Assembly (NCBI RefSeq): GCF_000826545.1
Contig: NZ_CDME01000002.1
Span: 1,373,187 to 1,437,186, forward strand
Direction: 5' to 3'
Source: Kibdelosporangium sp. MJ126-NF4
GTDB lineage: Bacteria > Actinomycetota > Actinomycetes > Mycobacteriales > Pseudonocardiaceae
Length of the DNA: 64,000 bases
Numbering within the stretch: the first letter of the stretch is position 1; each line of letters starts with the position of its first letter. Under the pieces are notes generated by a model. It had not been told where the DNA came from and did not search any database. It saw only the letters and a list, made by a program, of their open reading frames with translations. Shown piece after piece: positions 32,062 to 41,097 of this stretch. A program made the translations under genes and the position numbers.

Positions 32062-33486
32062 CTACTTCGCGCTCAGGACCAGTTTCCGCTGCTCAGGGGC
32101 GGCCGGGCGGCGCAGGGCCACCGTGCCGACGACCAACGCCACCACCACGATGCCCGCTCCGGCCAGGTAGGCAGCGTGGTAGCCGCTGAGCAGGGCCGCC
32201 ATGGGTTCGGCGCCGATGGCGCGCTGCGCCTCCGTCCGCGTGGCGGACAGGACGGCGAGCGCGGCGAGCCCGAGCGCGCCTCCGACCTGCTGTGTCGTGT
32301 TGAACAGGCCCGACGCGAGGCCCGCGTCCTGCGGTGCGGTGGCGGACATGCCCAGTGCCATGAGCGCGGGTATCGCCATGCCGCATCCGAGGCCCAGCAC
32401 GATCAGCGCGGGCAGCACGTCGGCCACGTACACGGCGTCGAGCGGGACACGGCCGAGCAGGCCCAGCCCGACGATGATCAGCACAAGCCCAGCGAGCAAC
32501 ACCCGTCGTTCGCCGAAGCGCGTGTTGAGCTTGGCCGAGAGCCCGAGGGATACGACAGCGATCGTCGCCGCGGGCGGGATCATCGCCACTCCCGTGGACT
32601 GTGGGCTCAGCCCGGCCACCTGCCGCAGGTAGAGCACGGTCGTGAACATGAACCCGAACATCGCGGCGACCAGCAGGAACAGGACGACGTTCGCGCCGGA
32701 CAGCCCACGCAACCGCAGCAGCCGCAACGGAAGCAGCGGGTTAGCCGCCTTCGCCTGCCGCACGAGGAACGCGCCGAGCAGCGCGAGCGCCGCCGCGCCG
32801 AAGCCCGCTGTGTGCACGGAAGCCCAGCCGTGATGTTCGATGGTGGTGATCGTGTAGACCAGTGTCATCAGCGCGGCCGTCACGAGCACCGCGCCGGGCG
32901 CGTCCGTTCGCGCCGTGCGAGTTCCGGGCTGGTGCGGCAGCAGCCGCGTCGCGAACACGAGCGCTGCGATGCCGATCGGCACGTTGACCGCGAAGATCCA
33001 GTGCCAGCTGGCCGCCTGGGTGATCAGGCCGCCGGAGAAGCTGCCGATCGTGCCTCCCGAGGCCTGGACGAAGCTGAACGCGCCGATCGCCTTCGCGCGT
33101 TCACCGGGTTCCGGGAACAGCGTGACAATCATGCCCAGCACCACCGCGGTGAGCGCGGCGGCACCGACACCCTGCACGAACCGCGCGACGAGCAGGACCG
33201 GCGCGTTCCACGCGAACCCGCACAGGGCCGAAGCGATGGTGAACACCGTTAGTCCCGTGAGGAACACACGTCTGCGTCCGAAGATGTCGCCGAGTCGCCC
33301 GAACAACAGCAGCATGCCGCCGAACGCGACGAGATAGGCGCTGGTGACCCACGCGAGGCCGGACTGGGTGAAACCCAGGTCCCGTTGGATCGCGGGCAGC
33401 GACACGGCCACGATCGTCTCGTCGACGATGGCCATGAGTGCGGCCGCGCACAGGATGATCAGCGCGAACAGGCGGGAGCGGTGCAT
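32062..33486 (-). CDS. MFS transporter, DHA2 drug:proton antiporter type
   Basis: The 474-residue protein has 14 predicted membrane segments. The N-terminal LFALIILCAAALMAIVDETIVAVSLPAIQRDLGF carries the D1 motif of the family, followed by GRLGDIFGRRRVFLTG (motif A, about residues 69-84). It also contains ARFVQGVGAAALTAVVLGMI, with motif C-like Gly/Pro residues after it. It probably exports a toxic compound. The start at 33486 fits homology, although the frame is open upstream. It is divergent from an HxlR regulator across an 80-bp gap with an inverted half-site pair. Confidence 0.92.
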   Translation of the reverse strand: MHRSRLFALIILCAAALMAIVDETIVAVSLPAIQRDLGFTQSGLAWVTSAYLVAFGGMLLLFGRLGDIFGRRRVFLTGLTVFTIASALCGFAWNAPVLLVARFVQGVGAAALTAVVLGMIVTLFPEPGERAKAIGAFSFVQASGGTIGSFSGGLITQAASWHWIFAVNVPIGIAALVFATRLLPHQPGTRTARTDAPGAVLVTAALMTLVYTITTIEHHGWASVHTAGFGAAALALLGAFLVRQAKAANPLLPLRLLRLRGLSGANVVLFLLVAAMFGFMFTTVLYLRQVAGLSPQSTGVAMIPPAATIAVVSLGLSAKLNTRFGERRVLLAGLVLIIVGLGLLGRVPLDAVYVADVLPALIVLGLGCGMAIPALMALGMSATAPQDAGLASGLFNTTQQVGGALGLAALAVLSATRTEAQRAIGAEPMAALLSGYHAAYLAGAGIVVVALVVGTVALRRPAAPEQRKLVLSAK

Positions 33487-33505
33487 CGGGATGCCCTTCT
33501 TGGTG

Positions 33506-33531
33506 CACGATTTGTAACAGGGCACATCGTG
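33506..33531. promoter_or_regulatory. candidate operator between exporter and HxlR genes
   Basis: CACGAT at 33506-33511 and ATCGTG at 33526-33531 are inverted half-sites with a 14-nt spacer in the 80-bp divergent promoter region. They are likely to be the site through which the HxlR protein controls both genes. Confidence 0.45.
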
Positions 33532-33566
33532 TGTGACTATCGGCGCGTGCGGAAGGAGGCACATCC

Positions 33567-33974
33567 ATGTCCCGCAGTCACATCGATGTACCCGTCGAGG
33601 CAGGCGGCACCAAGGACGTCCGCGATGTGATCGAGGAGGCATGCCCGCTGACCGAGGTGATCGACCACGTCGCCGGAAAGTGGAGCATCGGGGTACTCGT
33701 CGCCGCGGCACACGGGCCGATCCGGTTCACCGAACTCGAACGCGCCATCCACGGCGTCAGCAGGCGAATGCTGACGCTCACCCTGCGCAAGTTGGAGCGC
33801 GACGGCCTGCTGTGCCGCACGGTGTACCCGACCGTGCCGCCGAAGGTCGAGTACACGCTCACGCCGATGGCGGCGGAACTGCACGAGACCTTGCGCAGCC
33901 TCACCGAATGGGCGGAGCGGCACCGCGGGGACATCAATGCGGCGCAGAAGCTCTACGACGGGGCCCGAACCTAG
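33567..33974 (+). CDS. HxlR-family winged-helix regulator
   Basis: This is a 135-residue regulator. It has the HxlR pattern ACPLTEVIDHVAGKWSIGVLVAAAHGPIRFTELERAIHGVSRRMLTLTLRKLERDGLL (about residues 25-82) with the redox cysteine in ACPL, then the wing PKVEYTLTPMAAEL. ATG at 33567 follows GGAAGGAGG. It is divergent from the DHA2 exporter; oxidant or drug-responsive repression of the exporter is the likely role. Confidence 0.92.
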   Translation: MSRSHIDVPVEAGGTKDVRDVIEEACPLTEVIDHVAGKWSIGVLVAAAHGPIRFTELERAIHGVSRRMLTLTLRKLERDGLLCRTVYPTVPPKVEYTLTPMAAELHETLRSLTEWAERHRGDINAAQKLYDGART

Positions 33975-34018
33975 CGTCTAGGCTTGTCGGACCACACATT
34001 TCATGGGGGTCAGGCGGC

Positions 34019-34405
34019 GTGGCAGTGCACAGTGACGAGTTCCACCGGATCGTCGAACGGCTGACGGACGTGGAACGGTCGGAGGCCAGCAAGTGGACGT
34101 CCTTCAGCGTGCACGGCAAGAAGTTCGGGTACTACTGGCCCGGCACGCACACCGCCGGGCTGAAGCAGACGATCTCCGAACAGCTCGCTCTCGTGGCCGA
34201 GCGCCCGGACGTGTTCGAGGAGCAGTTCACCTCGGGCGGTTTCGGCTGGGTCGTGGTGTACCTCGACCGCATCGAGGCGGACGAGCTCTCCGAGTTGGTC
34301 TATGAGGCCTGGCGGCTGACCGCTCCGGAGGAACTCGTCACCGCGTTGCCGTTCACGCCTGTCCGGCGGCCTCAACGTCGCCGCCGCAAGCAGTCGACTT
34401 CCTAG
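34019..34405 (+). CDS. MmcQ/YjbR family protein
   Basis: This is a 128-residue protein from the GTG at 34019 (or 34025). The pattern is that of the MmcQ/YjbR/CyaY-fold family: an N-terminal helix (DEFHRIVERLTDVERSEASKWTSFSVHGKKFGYYW), a central EEQFTSGGFGWVVVYLDRIEADELSELVYEAWRLTAPEEL, and a basic tail (RRPQRRRRK). Members are annotated as DNA-binding but biochemical roles are unclear. It is a single gene. Confidence 0.82.
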   Translation: MAVHSDEFHRIVERLTDVERSEASKWTSFSVHGKKFGYYWPGTHTAGLKQTISEQLALVAERPDVFEEQFTSGGFGWVVVYLDRIEADELSELVYEAWRLTAPEELVTALPFTPVRRPQRRRRKQSTS

Positions 34406-34440
34406 CCGACCAGCGAAAACGGCTATTTCAACCGGGCCGC

Positions 34441-34788
34441 TCAGTCGATCGGTTCCCGGGCCGGTGGTAGTTCCGCCTCGCCGCCGGACATGGCCGCCAT
34501 CAGTGCCGGGGCCTCCGGGATGATGTCGGCGTGCTCGGTCAGGGCCAGGCGATGTGCTTCCAGCGCCCGGATCTGGGCCGCGCGCAGGTCGTTTCCGTGG
34601 CGCATCTCGTAGTAGAGCGCCAGCAGGGCCGATGCCTGGACCTGCGCGGTCAGTTCCGTCGCGGGCTGGGGCGATGCGGAGATGTCCGATGCTTCCGCGA
34701 ACAACATCTCCGCGAACTCGACCCGGGCGTGGCCCATCGCACGGTCGCCGCCTGCGTGACTGTGGGGGTACTCGGGCTGGTCGGTCAT
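34441..34788 (-). CDS. hypothetical protein, acidic
   Basis: This is a 115-residue protein from the ATG at 34788 (another in-frame ATG is at 34797). The N-terminus is His-containing (DQPEYPHSHAGGDRAMGHARVEFAEML), followed by long helices (VQASALLALYYEMRHGNDLRAAQIRALEAHRLALTEH). No family, signal peptide or membrane segment is seen. It is single and short, and similar helical proteins are common in actinomycete genomes. Confidence 0.6.
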   Translation of the reverse strand: MTDQPEYPHSHAGGDRAMGHARVEFAEMLFAEASDISASPQPATELTAQVQASALLALYYEMRHGNDLRAAQIRALEAHRLALTEHADIIPEAPALMAAMSGGEAELPPAREPID

Positions 34789-34887
34789 ATCCGGCACGGT
34801 AACCCGTGATCCACTCCGGCTGTCGAGTGTCCACAGCGGAATTCACCGACTCCGGTCACGAAGTGTGACCTGACAGGCTAACGCCGC

Positions 34888-35676
34888 CTACATTGCGTAA
34901 CTGTGGTGGCGGCATCGGTGGCGTGCGGGATCGAGTTCGAGGTCGGGCAGGTCGTTCAGGATGGAGGCGTGCAGCTCGCGCAGCTCACGGCCAGGGTCGA
35001 TGCCGAGTTCCTCGGCGAGCAGGCGCCTGCCGCCGTCGTAGGCCGCCAGGGCCTCCGCGCGGCGTCCGCCGCGGTGCAGGGCGAGCATCAACTGGGCGCG
35101 CAGCCGCTCCCGCAATGGGTATTCCGCGACCAGCGTGGCGAGTTCGCCGACTGTTTCCATGTGCATACCGAGCGTTAGTTCCGCGTCAGCACATTCTTCG
35201 AACGCAGCCAGCCGCTGGTCCTGCAACCGAGCTATTTCCGCGCGCAATGCCGGGATTTCGCCGACGTCTTCCCATGGTGTGCCACGCCACATTGTGAGCG
35301 CTTCACGCAGTGAATCCCGGGATGCGGGCAACTCGCCGACTGCACGTTCCTGCAATGCCCGGTCGACAAGGCAGGCGAACCGGGCGGTGTCGAGTTCACC
35401 CGGGCGCACCACCACCGCGTACCCGGACCTGCTGTGGGCGATCCGGTCGTGCTCACCCAGCGCACGACGCAGTCTGTGCACGTAGACCTGCAGAACCTTG
35501 TCCGCCGACCGCGGCGGGCAGTCACCCCAGAGCGCGTCCCGCAGCACGCTCGTGGCCACCGCCCGGTTCGCGCGCGAGAGCAGCACGGCGAGCAACACAC
35601 GCTGCAAATGGGCGTCGATACGCACCTCGCGCGCCCCATTCCGCACCCGCAACGGCCCCAGTATGTCGAATTCCAT
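34888..35676 (-). CDS. SARP/AfsR-type transcriptional activator
   Basis: The 262-residue protein has the SARP layout. The OmpR-like DNA-binding domain is residues 1-95 (FDILGPLRVRNGAREVRIDAHLQRVLLAVLLSRAN, then ADKVLQVYVHRLRRALGEH and the SGYAVVV strand). The bacterial transcriptional activation domain follows to about residue 245 (LREALTMWRGTPWEDV; RLRAQLMLALHRGGRRAEALAAYDGGRRLLAEELGIDPG). SARPs activate secondary-metabolite clusters, but none lies beside it here; neighbours are a secreted protein and PhoD. The start at 35676 is chosen over a GTG at 35703. Confidence 0.9.
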   Translation of the reverse strand: MEFDILGPLRVRNGAREVRIDAHLQRVLLAVLLSRANRAVATSVLRDALWGDCPPRSADKVLQVYVHRLRRALGEHDRIAHSRSGYAVVVRPGELDTARFACLVDRALQERAVGELPASRDSLREALTMWRGTPWEDVGEIPALRAEIARLQDQRLAAFEECADAELTLGMHMETVGELATLVAEYPLRERLRAQLMLALHRGGRRAEALAAYDGGRRLLAEELGIDPGRELRELHASILNDLPDLELDPARHRCRHHSYAM

Positions 35677-35845
35677 CGCTTCAGCCCCACCCCAGTGATC
35701 CACGATACCGCGGGTATACCGCGACGAAAGCAGAATCTGTCAGAGTTCCGCCCGGCAGGCAAGAGCCGATCCGTTCACCGGGCGCGGAAATCCCCCGGCT
35801 ATTCGACCGACGATCGGCACAGGGAAACCGCAAGAGGGGAATGTT

Positions 35846-36364
35846 ATGCGTGTCAGATCACTGGTCGCCGCGAGCGGACTGGCCGTCAGCGGGCTGCTCG
35901 GTCCCGCCGTCGTGGGCACCGGGTTCCAGGCGTCGGCGGCGTGCCCCGAGGTCGGGCAGGTCTACTACTCGTTCAGCGGTGTGTCGACCGCGTGGCTGCC
36001 CACCAGCCTGCGCAGCGACTACCTGACCGGTCCCGGTTCGATCACGTTCAGCCGCAACACCACGTCGAGCGTGAACGCCTCCATCACCGGCACGACCAGC
36101 GCGGAGGCCGGGGTGATCTTCGCGAAGGCCAGCGTGTCGATCGGCGTGACAGTCGGCGCGAGCTACTCGCGGTCCGACACCTGGTCGTACACCGCCAACG
36201 TGCCTGCCGGTCAGACCAAGCGGCTGCAGCAGTTCAAGGACTCGCGCAAGATGACCGTCAAGAAGACTCAGATCGTGGCTCCGTGCAACGTCAGGACGGT
36301 GTGGACCAAGCCCGCGACCGCGCCGGTCAAGGCGAACAGCTACAAGTGGACGCTGGTGTCCTGA
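35846..36364 (+). CDS. secreted beta-rich protein (possible pore-forming-like fold)
   Basis: The 172-residue protein has a signal peptide (about residues 1-31, cleaved near ASA). The mature part is strand-rich, with a long Ser/Thr/Ala-alternating stretch from about 68 to 122 (SITFSRNTTSSVNASITG, then VSIGVTVGASYSRSDTWSYTANV). A two-cysteine pattern is near residues 32 and 149. Long alternating Ser/Thr hairpins are typical of aerolysin-like pore-forming proteins; this is an inference. Similar proteins occur widely in Streptomyces secretomes. GGGG at 35836-35839 serves as ribosome site. Confidence 0.7.
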   Translation: MRVRSLVAASGLAVSGLLGPAVVGTGFQASAACPEVGQVYYSFSGVSTAWLPTSLRSDYLTGPGSITFSRNTTSSVNASITGTTSAEAGVIFAKASVSIGVTVGASYSRSDTWSYTANVPAGQTKRLQQFKDSRKMTVKKTQIVAPCNVRTVWTKPATAPVKANSYKWTLVS

Positions 36365-36382
36365 CCCGCCACCCCGGCTCGG

Positions 36383-36422
36383 CCCGGGGAGTCCATTATC
36401 GACAGTGTGTGGACTTCCCGGG
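36383..36422 (+). terminator. hairpin after the secreted protein gene
   Basis: CCCGGGGAGTCCA (36383-36395) pairs with TGGACTTCCCGGG (36410-36422) with one G-T pair and a 14-nt loop, beginning 19 bp after the stop codon. It is a likely intrinsic terminator. Confidence 0.7.
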
Positions 36423-36508
36423 ACGGCCGGGCGTCCTGTGACGTAACCTCCTGCAAATAGTAGGTTCGGCGCTTCCCAGCGGTGTGCGGGCGCCGGTAGA
36501 AGGGGCTC

Positions 36509-38017
36509 ATGACCCGACTGCACCGAAGGACGTTCATCGTCGGTGGACTGGCCGCCGCGGGTGCCCCGTTGCTCAGCACGAGCACGGCGAACGCACTGGC
36601 CTACCCGTTCACCCTCGGTGTCGCGTCCGGTGAGCCCACCGCTGACGGAATTGTTCTATGGACACGTCTCGCACCAAGACCGCTCAACGCCGACGGACTC
36701 GGCGGCATGCCGAACACCCCGGTCGCCGTCGAATGGCAGATCGGCACCGACCCCGGCTTCGGCCAGCTCGCCGCCTCCGGCACGGCGACCGCCGTACAGG
36801 CCTCCGCGCACACCGTGCACGTCGAGGTCACCGGCCTGCAGCCGGACCGTGAGTACTGGTACAGGTTCCGCGCCGAGGGACACATATCCCAGGTCGGACG
36901 CGCCCGCACGGCACCCGCGCCCGGTTCGGGTTCCGCGCTGACGATGCTGTTCGCGTCCTGCGCGCACTACGAGACCGGGTACTACACCGCGTACCGGCGG
37001 ATGGCCGAGGACCAGCCGGACCTGATCCTGCACCTCGGTGACTACATCTACGAGGGCGCCGCGAACGCCCGCGTGCGCACCCACTCCCCCGCCGCGGAGA
37101 TCGCGAACCTCGCCAACTACCGCGTCCGGCACGCGTTGTACAAGATGGATGCCGACCTGCAGGCCGCGCATGCCGCCGCGCCCTGGGCGGTCGTATGGGA
37201 CGACCACGAGGTGGAGAACAACTACGCCAACCTCGTGCGCAACGACCAGTCCCCCGCTGGCGACTTCCGTGCCCGCCGTGAGGCGGCGTATCGCGCGTAC
37301 TTCGAGCACATGCCGCTGCGGTCGGCGCAGGCACCGGTGCGCGAGAACATGCAGTTGTTCCGCCGGTTGCGCTGGGGCGGTCTGGCGACGTTCCACATGC
37401 TCGACACGCGCCAGTACCGCGATGACCAGGCGTGCGGCGACGGCTTGAAGCTGTGTCCCGAGGCAGACGCGCCGAACCGCACGCTGACGGGCACCGCGCA
37501 GGAGAGCTGGCTGCTCGACGGTATGGGGCAGCGCCTGGCGACGTGGGACCTGATCGGCCAGCAGGTCTTCTTCGCGCAGAAGCTGACGAAGGCCGACGGC
37601 ACCAAGAGCATGGACTCGTGGGACGGCTACACCGCCAACCGCAAGCGGATCCAGGACGGCTGGCAGGCTCGTGGCAACACCAGCACGGTCGTGCTGACCG
37701 GCGACGTGCACCGGTCGTGGGCGGGCAACATCATGAACAACTACGCCACGCAGGACAAGGTGATCGGCACCGAGTTGGTCACCACGTCGATCTCGTCCGA
37801 CGGTGACGGCAACGCCGCCGACAACGGCCTGTCGAGCCTCAACCCGCACGTGAAGTACTACCGCAACCTGCGGGGCTACGTGCGAACATCGATCACTCCG
37901 GCACAGATCAAGGTCGACTTCCGCACGGTGGACAAGGTGAGCGTGCGGGACTACGCGATCAGGACCGACAAGAGCTACGTGATCGAGGCAGGCAACCCCG
38001 GCCTGCAGGCGCCGTGA
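36509..38017 (+). CDS. phoD: PhoD-type alkaline phosphatase/phosphodiesterase
   Basis: This is a 502-residue secreted enzyme that releases phosphate from mono- and diesters. A Tat signal (RRTFIVGGLAAAGAP) starts at residue 6. The metal and active-site motifs are all present: LGDYIYEG (about 175-182), VVWDDHEVENNY (about 229-240), and VVLTGDVHRSW (about 392-402). FASCAHYETG precedes them. PhoD needs Ca2+ and Fe3+. The next gene starts 11 bp downstream and encodes an exported propeller protein with Ca-binding-type repeats. No clear PHO box was found upstream. Confidence 0.95.
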   Translation: MTRLHRRTFIVGGLAAAGAPLLSTSTANALAYPFTLGVASGEPTADGIVLWTRLAPRPLNADGLGGMPNTPVAVEWQIGTDPGFGQLAASGTATAVQASAHTVHVEVTGLQPDREYWYRFRAEGHISQVGRARTAPAPGSGSALTMLFASCAHYETGYYTAYRRMAEDQPDLILHLGDYIYEGAANARVRTHSPAAEIANLANYRVRHALYKMDADLQAAHAAAPWAVVWDDHEVENNYANLVRNDQSPAGDFRARREAAYRAYFEHMPLRSAQAPVRENMQLFRRLRWGGLATFHMLDTRQYRDDQACGDGLKLCPEADAPNRTLTGTAQESWLLDGMGQRLATWDLIGQQVFFAQKLTKADGTKSMDSWDGYTANRKRIQDGWQARGNTSTVVLTGDVHRSWAGNIMNNYATQDKVIGTELVTTSISSDGDGNAADNGLSSLNPHVKYYRNLRGYVRTSITPAQIKVDFRTVDKVSVRDYAIRTDKSYVIEAGNPGLQAP

Positions 38018-38028
38018 GAGGGATCGAC

Positions 38029-39243
38029 ATGAAGCGCGCACTGACCATCGCCGCCACAGCCCTGTTCGGCCTGGCGTCGGCCGTGACACCGGCCGCCGCC
38101 GACGGGACCATCACCTGGGCGGCGGCGAACAGCACATCCACCGGCGACCAGGACAACTCCGCGATCTCCGCCGTGCGCAACGGCTACGTCGCTGTCGTCT
38201 GGGAGGATGACCGCGACAGCGCCGAACCGGAGAACCCGGTGCACAGCGACGTCTGGGTGCGGCTGTACCGCGACGGCGTCTCGCTGTACGAGAAGAAGCT
38301 TTCCGCGGGCGGGGAAGGCAACTGGAGCCACCTGCATCCGGATGTCGCGCTGCACGACGACGGCAGCGCGGTCGTGGTGTGGGCCGATGACAAGGACGGC
38401 AACGGCTACTACCAGATCGCCGTGCGTACGTTGAACGCCGCGGGCACGGTGACCGGTTCGGCGACCGCGAACGCCAGCTCGACGGGACAGCAGATCAACC
38501 CGGCGGTCGCCGCCGACCCGGACGGCCCCGGCTTCGCGGTCGCGTTCGAGGACAAGCAGGACACAACGGCGCCCACGGTCCGACTGTCCGGCTTCACCTC
38601 GATCACCGCGAAGGCGTACGAGGTCCAGGTGAACGCGGCGGGCGGCACGCACCAGCGGCCGGACGTGGCGATGGGCGCGGCGCAGAACGCGATCGTGGTG
38701 TGGGACGAGGACTCCGACGGCAACGGGTACTTCAACGTGGCACGCAAGGCTTTCACGCCCGCCGGTGCGGTGAGGCTGGCCCAGTCGGTGGTCAACGCCG
38801 CCGGGGACGGCCAACAGCGGCACGCGTCCGTCGCGGCCAACTTCAACGGTGACCACGTGGTCGCGTGGGAGACCGACCATACCGGGACCGTCCAGATCGG
38901 AGTGCGGTCGTTCTCGGCGACCGGCGCCGCTTCCTCCACTGTGGACATCTACGTTCCCGGCACCGACCCTCAGGTGGGCATCGACGACCAACGGGCCGCG
39001 GTGGTCACCTGGGCCGAGGCACAGGATATCTTCGTCCAGGGCCTCAATGCCGATGGGACGACCACCGGCCGCCAGCCCCGAATCAGGGCCAACACCAACG
39101 CTACCGGCCGCCAGGACGAGCCAGCGGTGGGCGTCGACGCGTGGGGCCAGATCGCCATGACCTACACCGACGACGCCGACGGCAACACGTTCGACCAGGT
39201 CTACCTCGGCACAGGACTGAACAACAGCACCTGGCCCCGTTAG
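38029..39243 (+). CDS. secreted beta-propeller protein with DxDxDG-type repeats
   Basis: This is a 404-residue protein from the ATG at 38029. The signal peptide is residues 1-25 (LTIAATALFGLASAV core, cleaved after AAA). The mature part consists of about six 45-65-residue blades, each with a VVVWxD strand and several with calcium-binding-type loops (DDKDGNGYY, DEDSDGNGYF, DDADGNTF). It follows phoD by 11 bp in the same operon. It may be a substrate-binding or Ca-storing partner of PhoD, but no enzyme motif is seen. Its end overlaps the convergent antiporter gene by 4 bp. Confidence 0.82.
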   Translation: MKRALTIAATALFGLASAVTPAAADGTITWAAANSTSTGDQDNSAISAVRNGYVAVVWEDDRDSAEPENPVHSDVWVRLYRDGVSLYEKKLSAGGEGNWSHLHPDVALHDDGSAVVVWADDKDGNGYYQIAVRTLNAAGTVTGSATANASSTGQQINPAVAADPDGPGFAVAFEDKQDTTAPTVRLSGFTSITAKAYEVQVNAAGGTHQRPDVAMGAAQNAIVVWDEDSDGNGYFNVARKAFTPAGAVRLAQSVVNAAGDGQQRHASVAANFNGDHVVAWETDHTGTVQIGVRSFSATGAASSTVDIYVPGTDPQVGIDDQRAAVVTWAEAQDIFVQGLNADGTTTGRQPRIRANTNATGRQDEPAVGVDAWGQIAMTYTDDADGNTFDQVYLGTGLNNSTWPR

Positions 39244-40319
39244 GGGTTGATCGCGAGGAACAGGAACGCGGCGAGCAGGGCGAGGTGCACCCCGCCCTGC
39301 AGCCGTGTCGCCCGGCCGGGCACCACGGTCAGCACTCCTACGACGAAAGTCAGCGCCAGCAACACCATCTGCGTGGGTCCCAGGCCCAGCACCAGTGGGC
39401 CGTCCAGCCAGATCGACGCGACCGCGATGGCGGGGATCGTCAGCCCGATGCTCGCCATCGCCGAGCCGTAGCCCAGGTTCAGGCTGGTCTGCATCCGATC
39501 GCGGCGGGCGGCGCGCACGGCGGCGAACGTCTCCGGCAGCAGCACCAGCAGCGCGATCACGACACCGACGAACGACGGCGGGAACCCGGCCGCGGCCACA
39601 CCGTCCTCAATCGCCGGTGACTCCACCTTGGCCAGCCCGACCACCGCGACCAGCGAGACCAGCAGCATGCCCAGGCTGGTCAGCGCGGCACGACTGGTGG
39701 GCGGCGGCGCGTGTTCCTCCTCGCCGTCCGAGACGCCGACCGGCAGGAAGAAGTCGCGGTGCGCCCTGGTCTGGGTCAGCACGAACACGATGTACAAGGC
39801 GAGCGACGCCGCAGCGGCGAACACCAGCTGACCTGGGGAGAACTCCGGGCCCGGCTTGCTGGTGGTGAACGTCGGCAGCACGAGGCTCAGCGTCGCCAGG
39901 GTGGCGACCGTCGACAGCGCGGCACCGGCCCCCTCGGCGTTGAACGCCACAATCTGGTGCTTGCGTGCCCCGGCGAGCAGCGAGATGCCGACGATGCCGT
40001 TGCACGTGATCATGACGGCGGCGAAGACCGTGTCACGGGCCAGCGTCGCGGAGTCCGGACCGCCGGAGACCATCAGCGTGACGATCAGGGCAACCTCGAT
40101 CACCGTCACGGCCACGGCGAGCACGAGCGACCCGAACGGTTCCCCGATCCGGTGCGCGACCACCTCCGCGTGGTGCACCGCTGTGGACACCGCGCCGCCG
40201 AGCGCCAGCGCCACGATGACGACCAGGACGACCGGGATGTCACGGCCCCAGGTCAGGGCGAGGACGACGAGCGCGAACAACGGGACACTCAGCGGCCAGG
40301 ACCGGATCAGGGCTCTCAT
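39240..40319 (-). CDS. chaA: Ca2+/H+ antiporter (ChaA/CAX family)
   Basis: The 359-residue membrane protein has about 11 segments and two alpha repeats. The first acidic motif is seen in IGEPFGSLVLAVAVTVIEVALIVTLM (about residues 57-82) and the second in VVIALLVLLPETFAAVRAARRDRMQTSLNLGYGSAMASIGLTIP (about 258-301). Glu residues in these motifs carry the ion in the family. A central acidic linker (DGEEEHAPPP) separates the halves. It probably exports Ca2+ or Na+/K+ for H+. It converges with the Ca-binding-type propeller and phoD operon. Confidence 0.92.
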   Translation of the reverse strand: MRALIRSWPLSVPLFALVVLALTWGRDIPVVLVVIVALALGGAVSTAVHHAEVVAHRIGEPFGSLVLAVAVTVIEVALIVTLMVSGGPDSATLARDTVFAAVMITCNGIVGISLLAGARKHQIVAFNAEGAGAALSTVATLATLSLVLPTFTTSKPGPEFSPGQLVFAAAASLALYIVFVLTQTRAHRDFFLPVGVSDGEEEHAPPPTSRAALTSLGMLLVSLVAVVGLAKVESPAIEDGVAAAGFPPSFVGVVIALLVLLPETFAAVRAARRDRMQTSLNLGYGSAMASIGLTIPAIAVASIWLDGPLVLGLGPTQMVLLALTFVVGVLTVVPGRATRLQGGVHLALLAAFLFLAINP

Positions 40320-40450
40320 GCCCTACACGTTCGCATATCGGGCGGTCGATATCACATCGGCGCGAATGTCATATGTGGACGGTCGGGGCGGCAAGGCGTT
40401 GCCCGGGTTGAACAGTCACCGATCAGGACAATCACCACAAGTGACCGGAA

Positions 40451-41020
40451 TCATTCGTACGCGATGGCGATGGCTTCGTCGAGCCACGCGCGCTGTGCGG
40501 GGTCGAGCCGTACGGCGGCCCTGTCGGCCTCGTCCTTCGGGCGCGGGTTCCGCGCCTTGTAGAACAACTGGATCTCCGGCACCAGATACGGGATGCCGTC
40601 GGCGACGCGGCCGATCGACGCGATCGGTCTGCGGACACGGGAGTCCCGGCGGGAGACCCAGTCCTCGCCGTCGGACTCGTCGAGCATGATCTGGATCCGC
40701 CACGGCTCCCCGGCCGCCGGACAGCACCAGATGTCGTGCACGTCGGTGGGCAGGATCTCGCCCGGCCGCCACGGGCGAAGTGTGCCGGGCGGGTCGGCGG
40801 CCCACCACTCCCAGCCGCTCAGCGCCCGCTGCACCGCCAGTTGGTCGCGCCGCAGCAGCAGGACGTCGATGTCGCCGTGCTCGCGGAACGCGTGGCCGAC
40901 GGCGAGTTCGATGGCATATCCACCGGCGATCCACCACGGCACGTCTGTTACCGAGAACAAATCGGCGACCTCGACAGGCGTTGCCGGTCGCCATTCCCGT
41001 GAAATCAGCTCCGTCACCAC
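40451..41020 (-). CDS. nucleotidyltransferase of the LinA/aminoglycoside-ANT type
   Basis: This is a 189-residue protein (GTG at 41020; GTG at 41017 or an upstream TTG are alternatives). The nucleotidyltransferase signature is WWIAGGYAIELAVGHAFREHGDIDVLLL (Gly-Gly, then Asp-x-Asp, about residues 29-56), followed by HDIWCCPAAGEPWRIQIMLDE. The C-terminus has YKARNPRPKDEADR, typical of aminoglycoside and lincosamide resistance enzymes. It adds a nucleotide to a small hydroxylated substrate. Drug resistance is possible but not shown; many genomic members act on unknown metabolites. Confidence 0.85.
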   Translation of the reverse strand: MVTELISREWRPATPVEVADLFSVTDVPWWIAGGYAIELAVGHAFREHGDIDVLLLRRDQLAVQRALSGWEWWAADPPGTLRPWRPGEILPTDVHDIWCCPAAGEPWRIQIMLDESDGEDWVSRRDSRVRRPIASIGRVADGIPYLVPEIQLFYKARNPRPKDEADRAAVRLDPAQRAWLDEAIAIAYE

Positions 41021-41097
41021 GCCATGGTATTCGACTCCGCGTTCTCGAAAATAACGCCAGCCATTTCCCAATACTGTGCCCAGTGACGGGAAATGAC

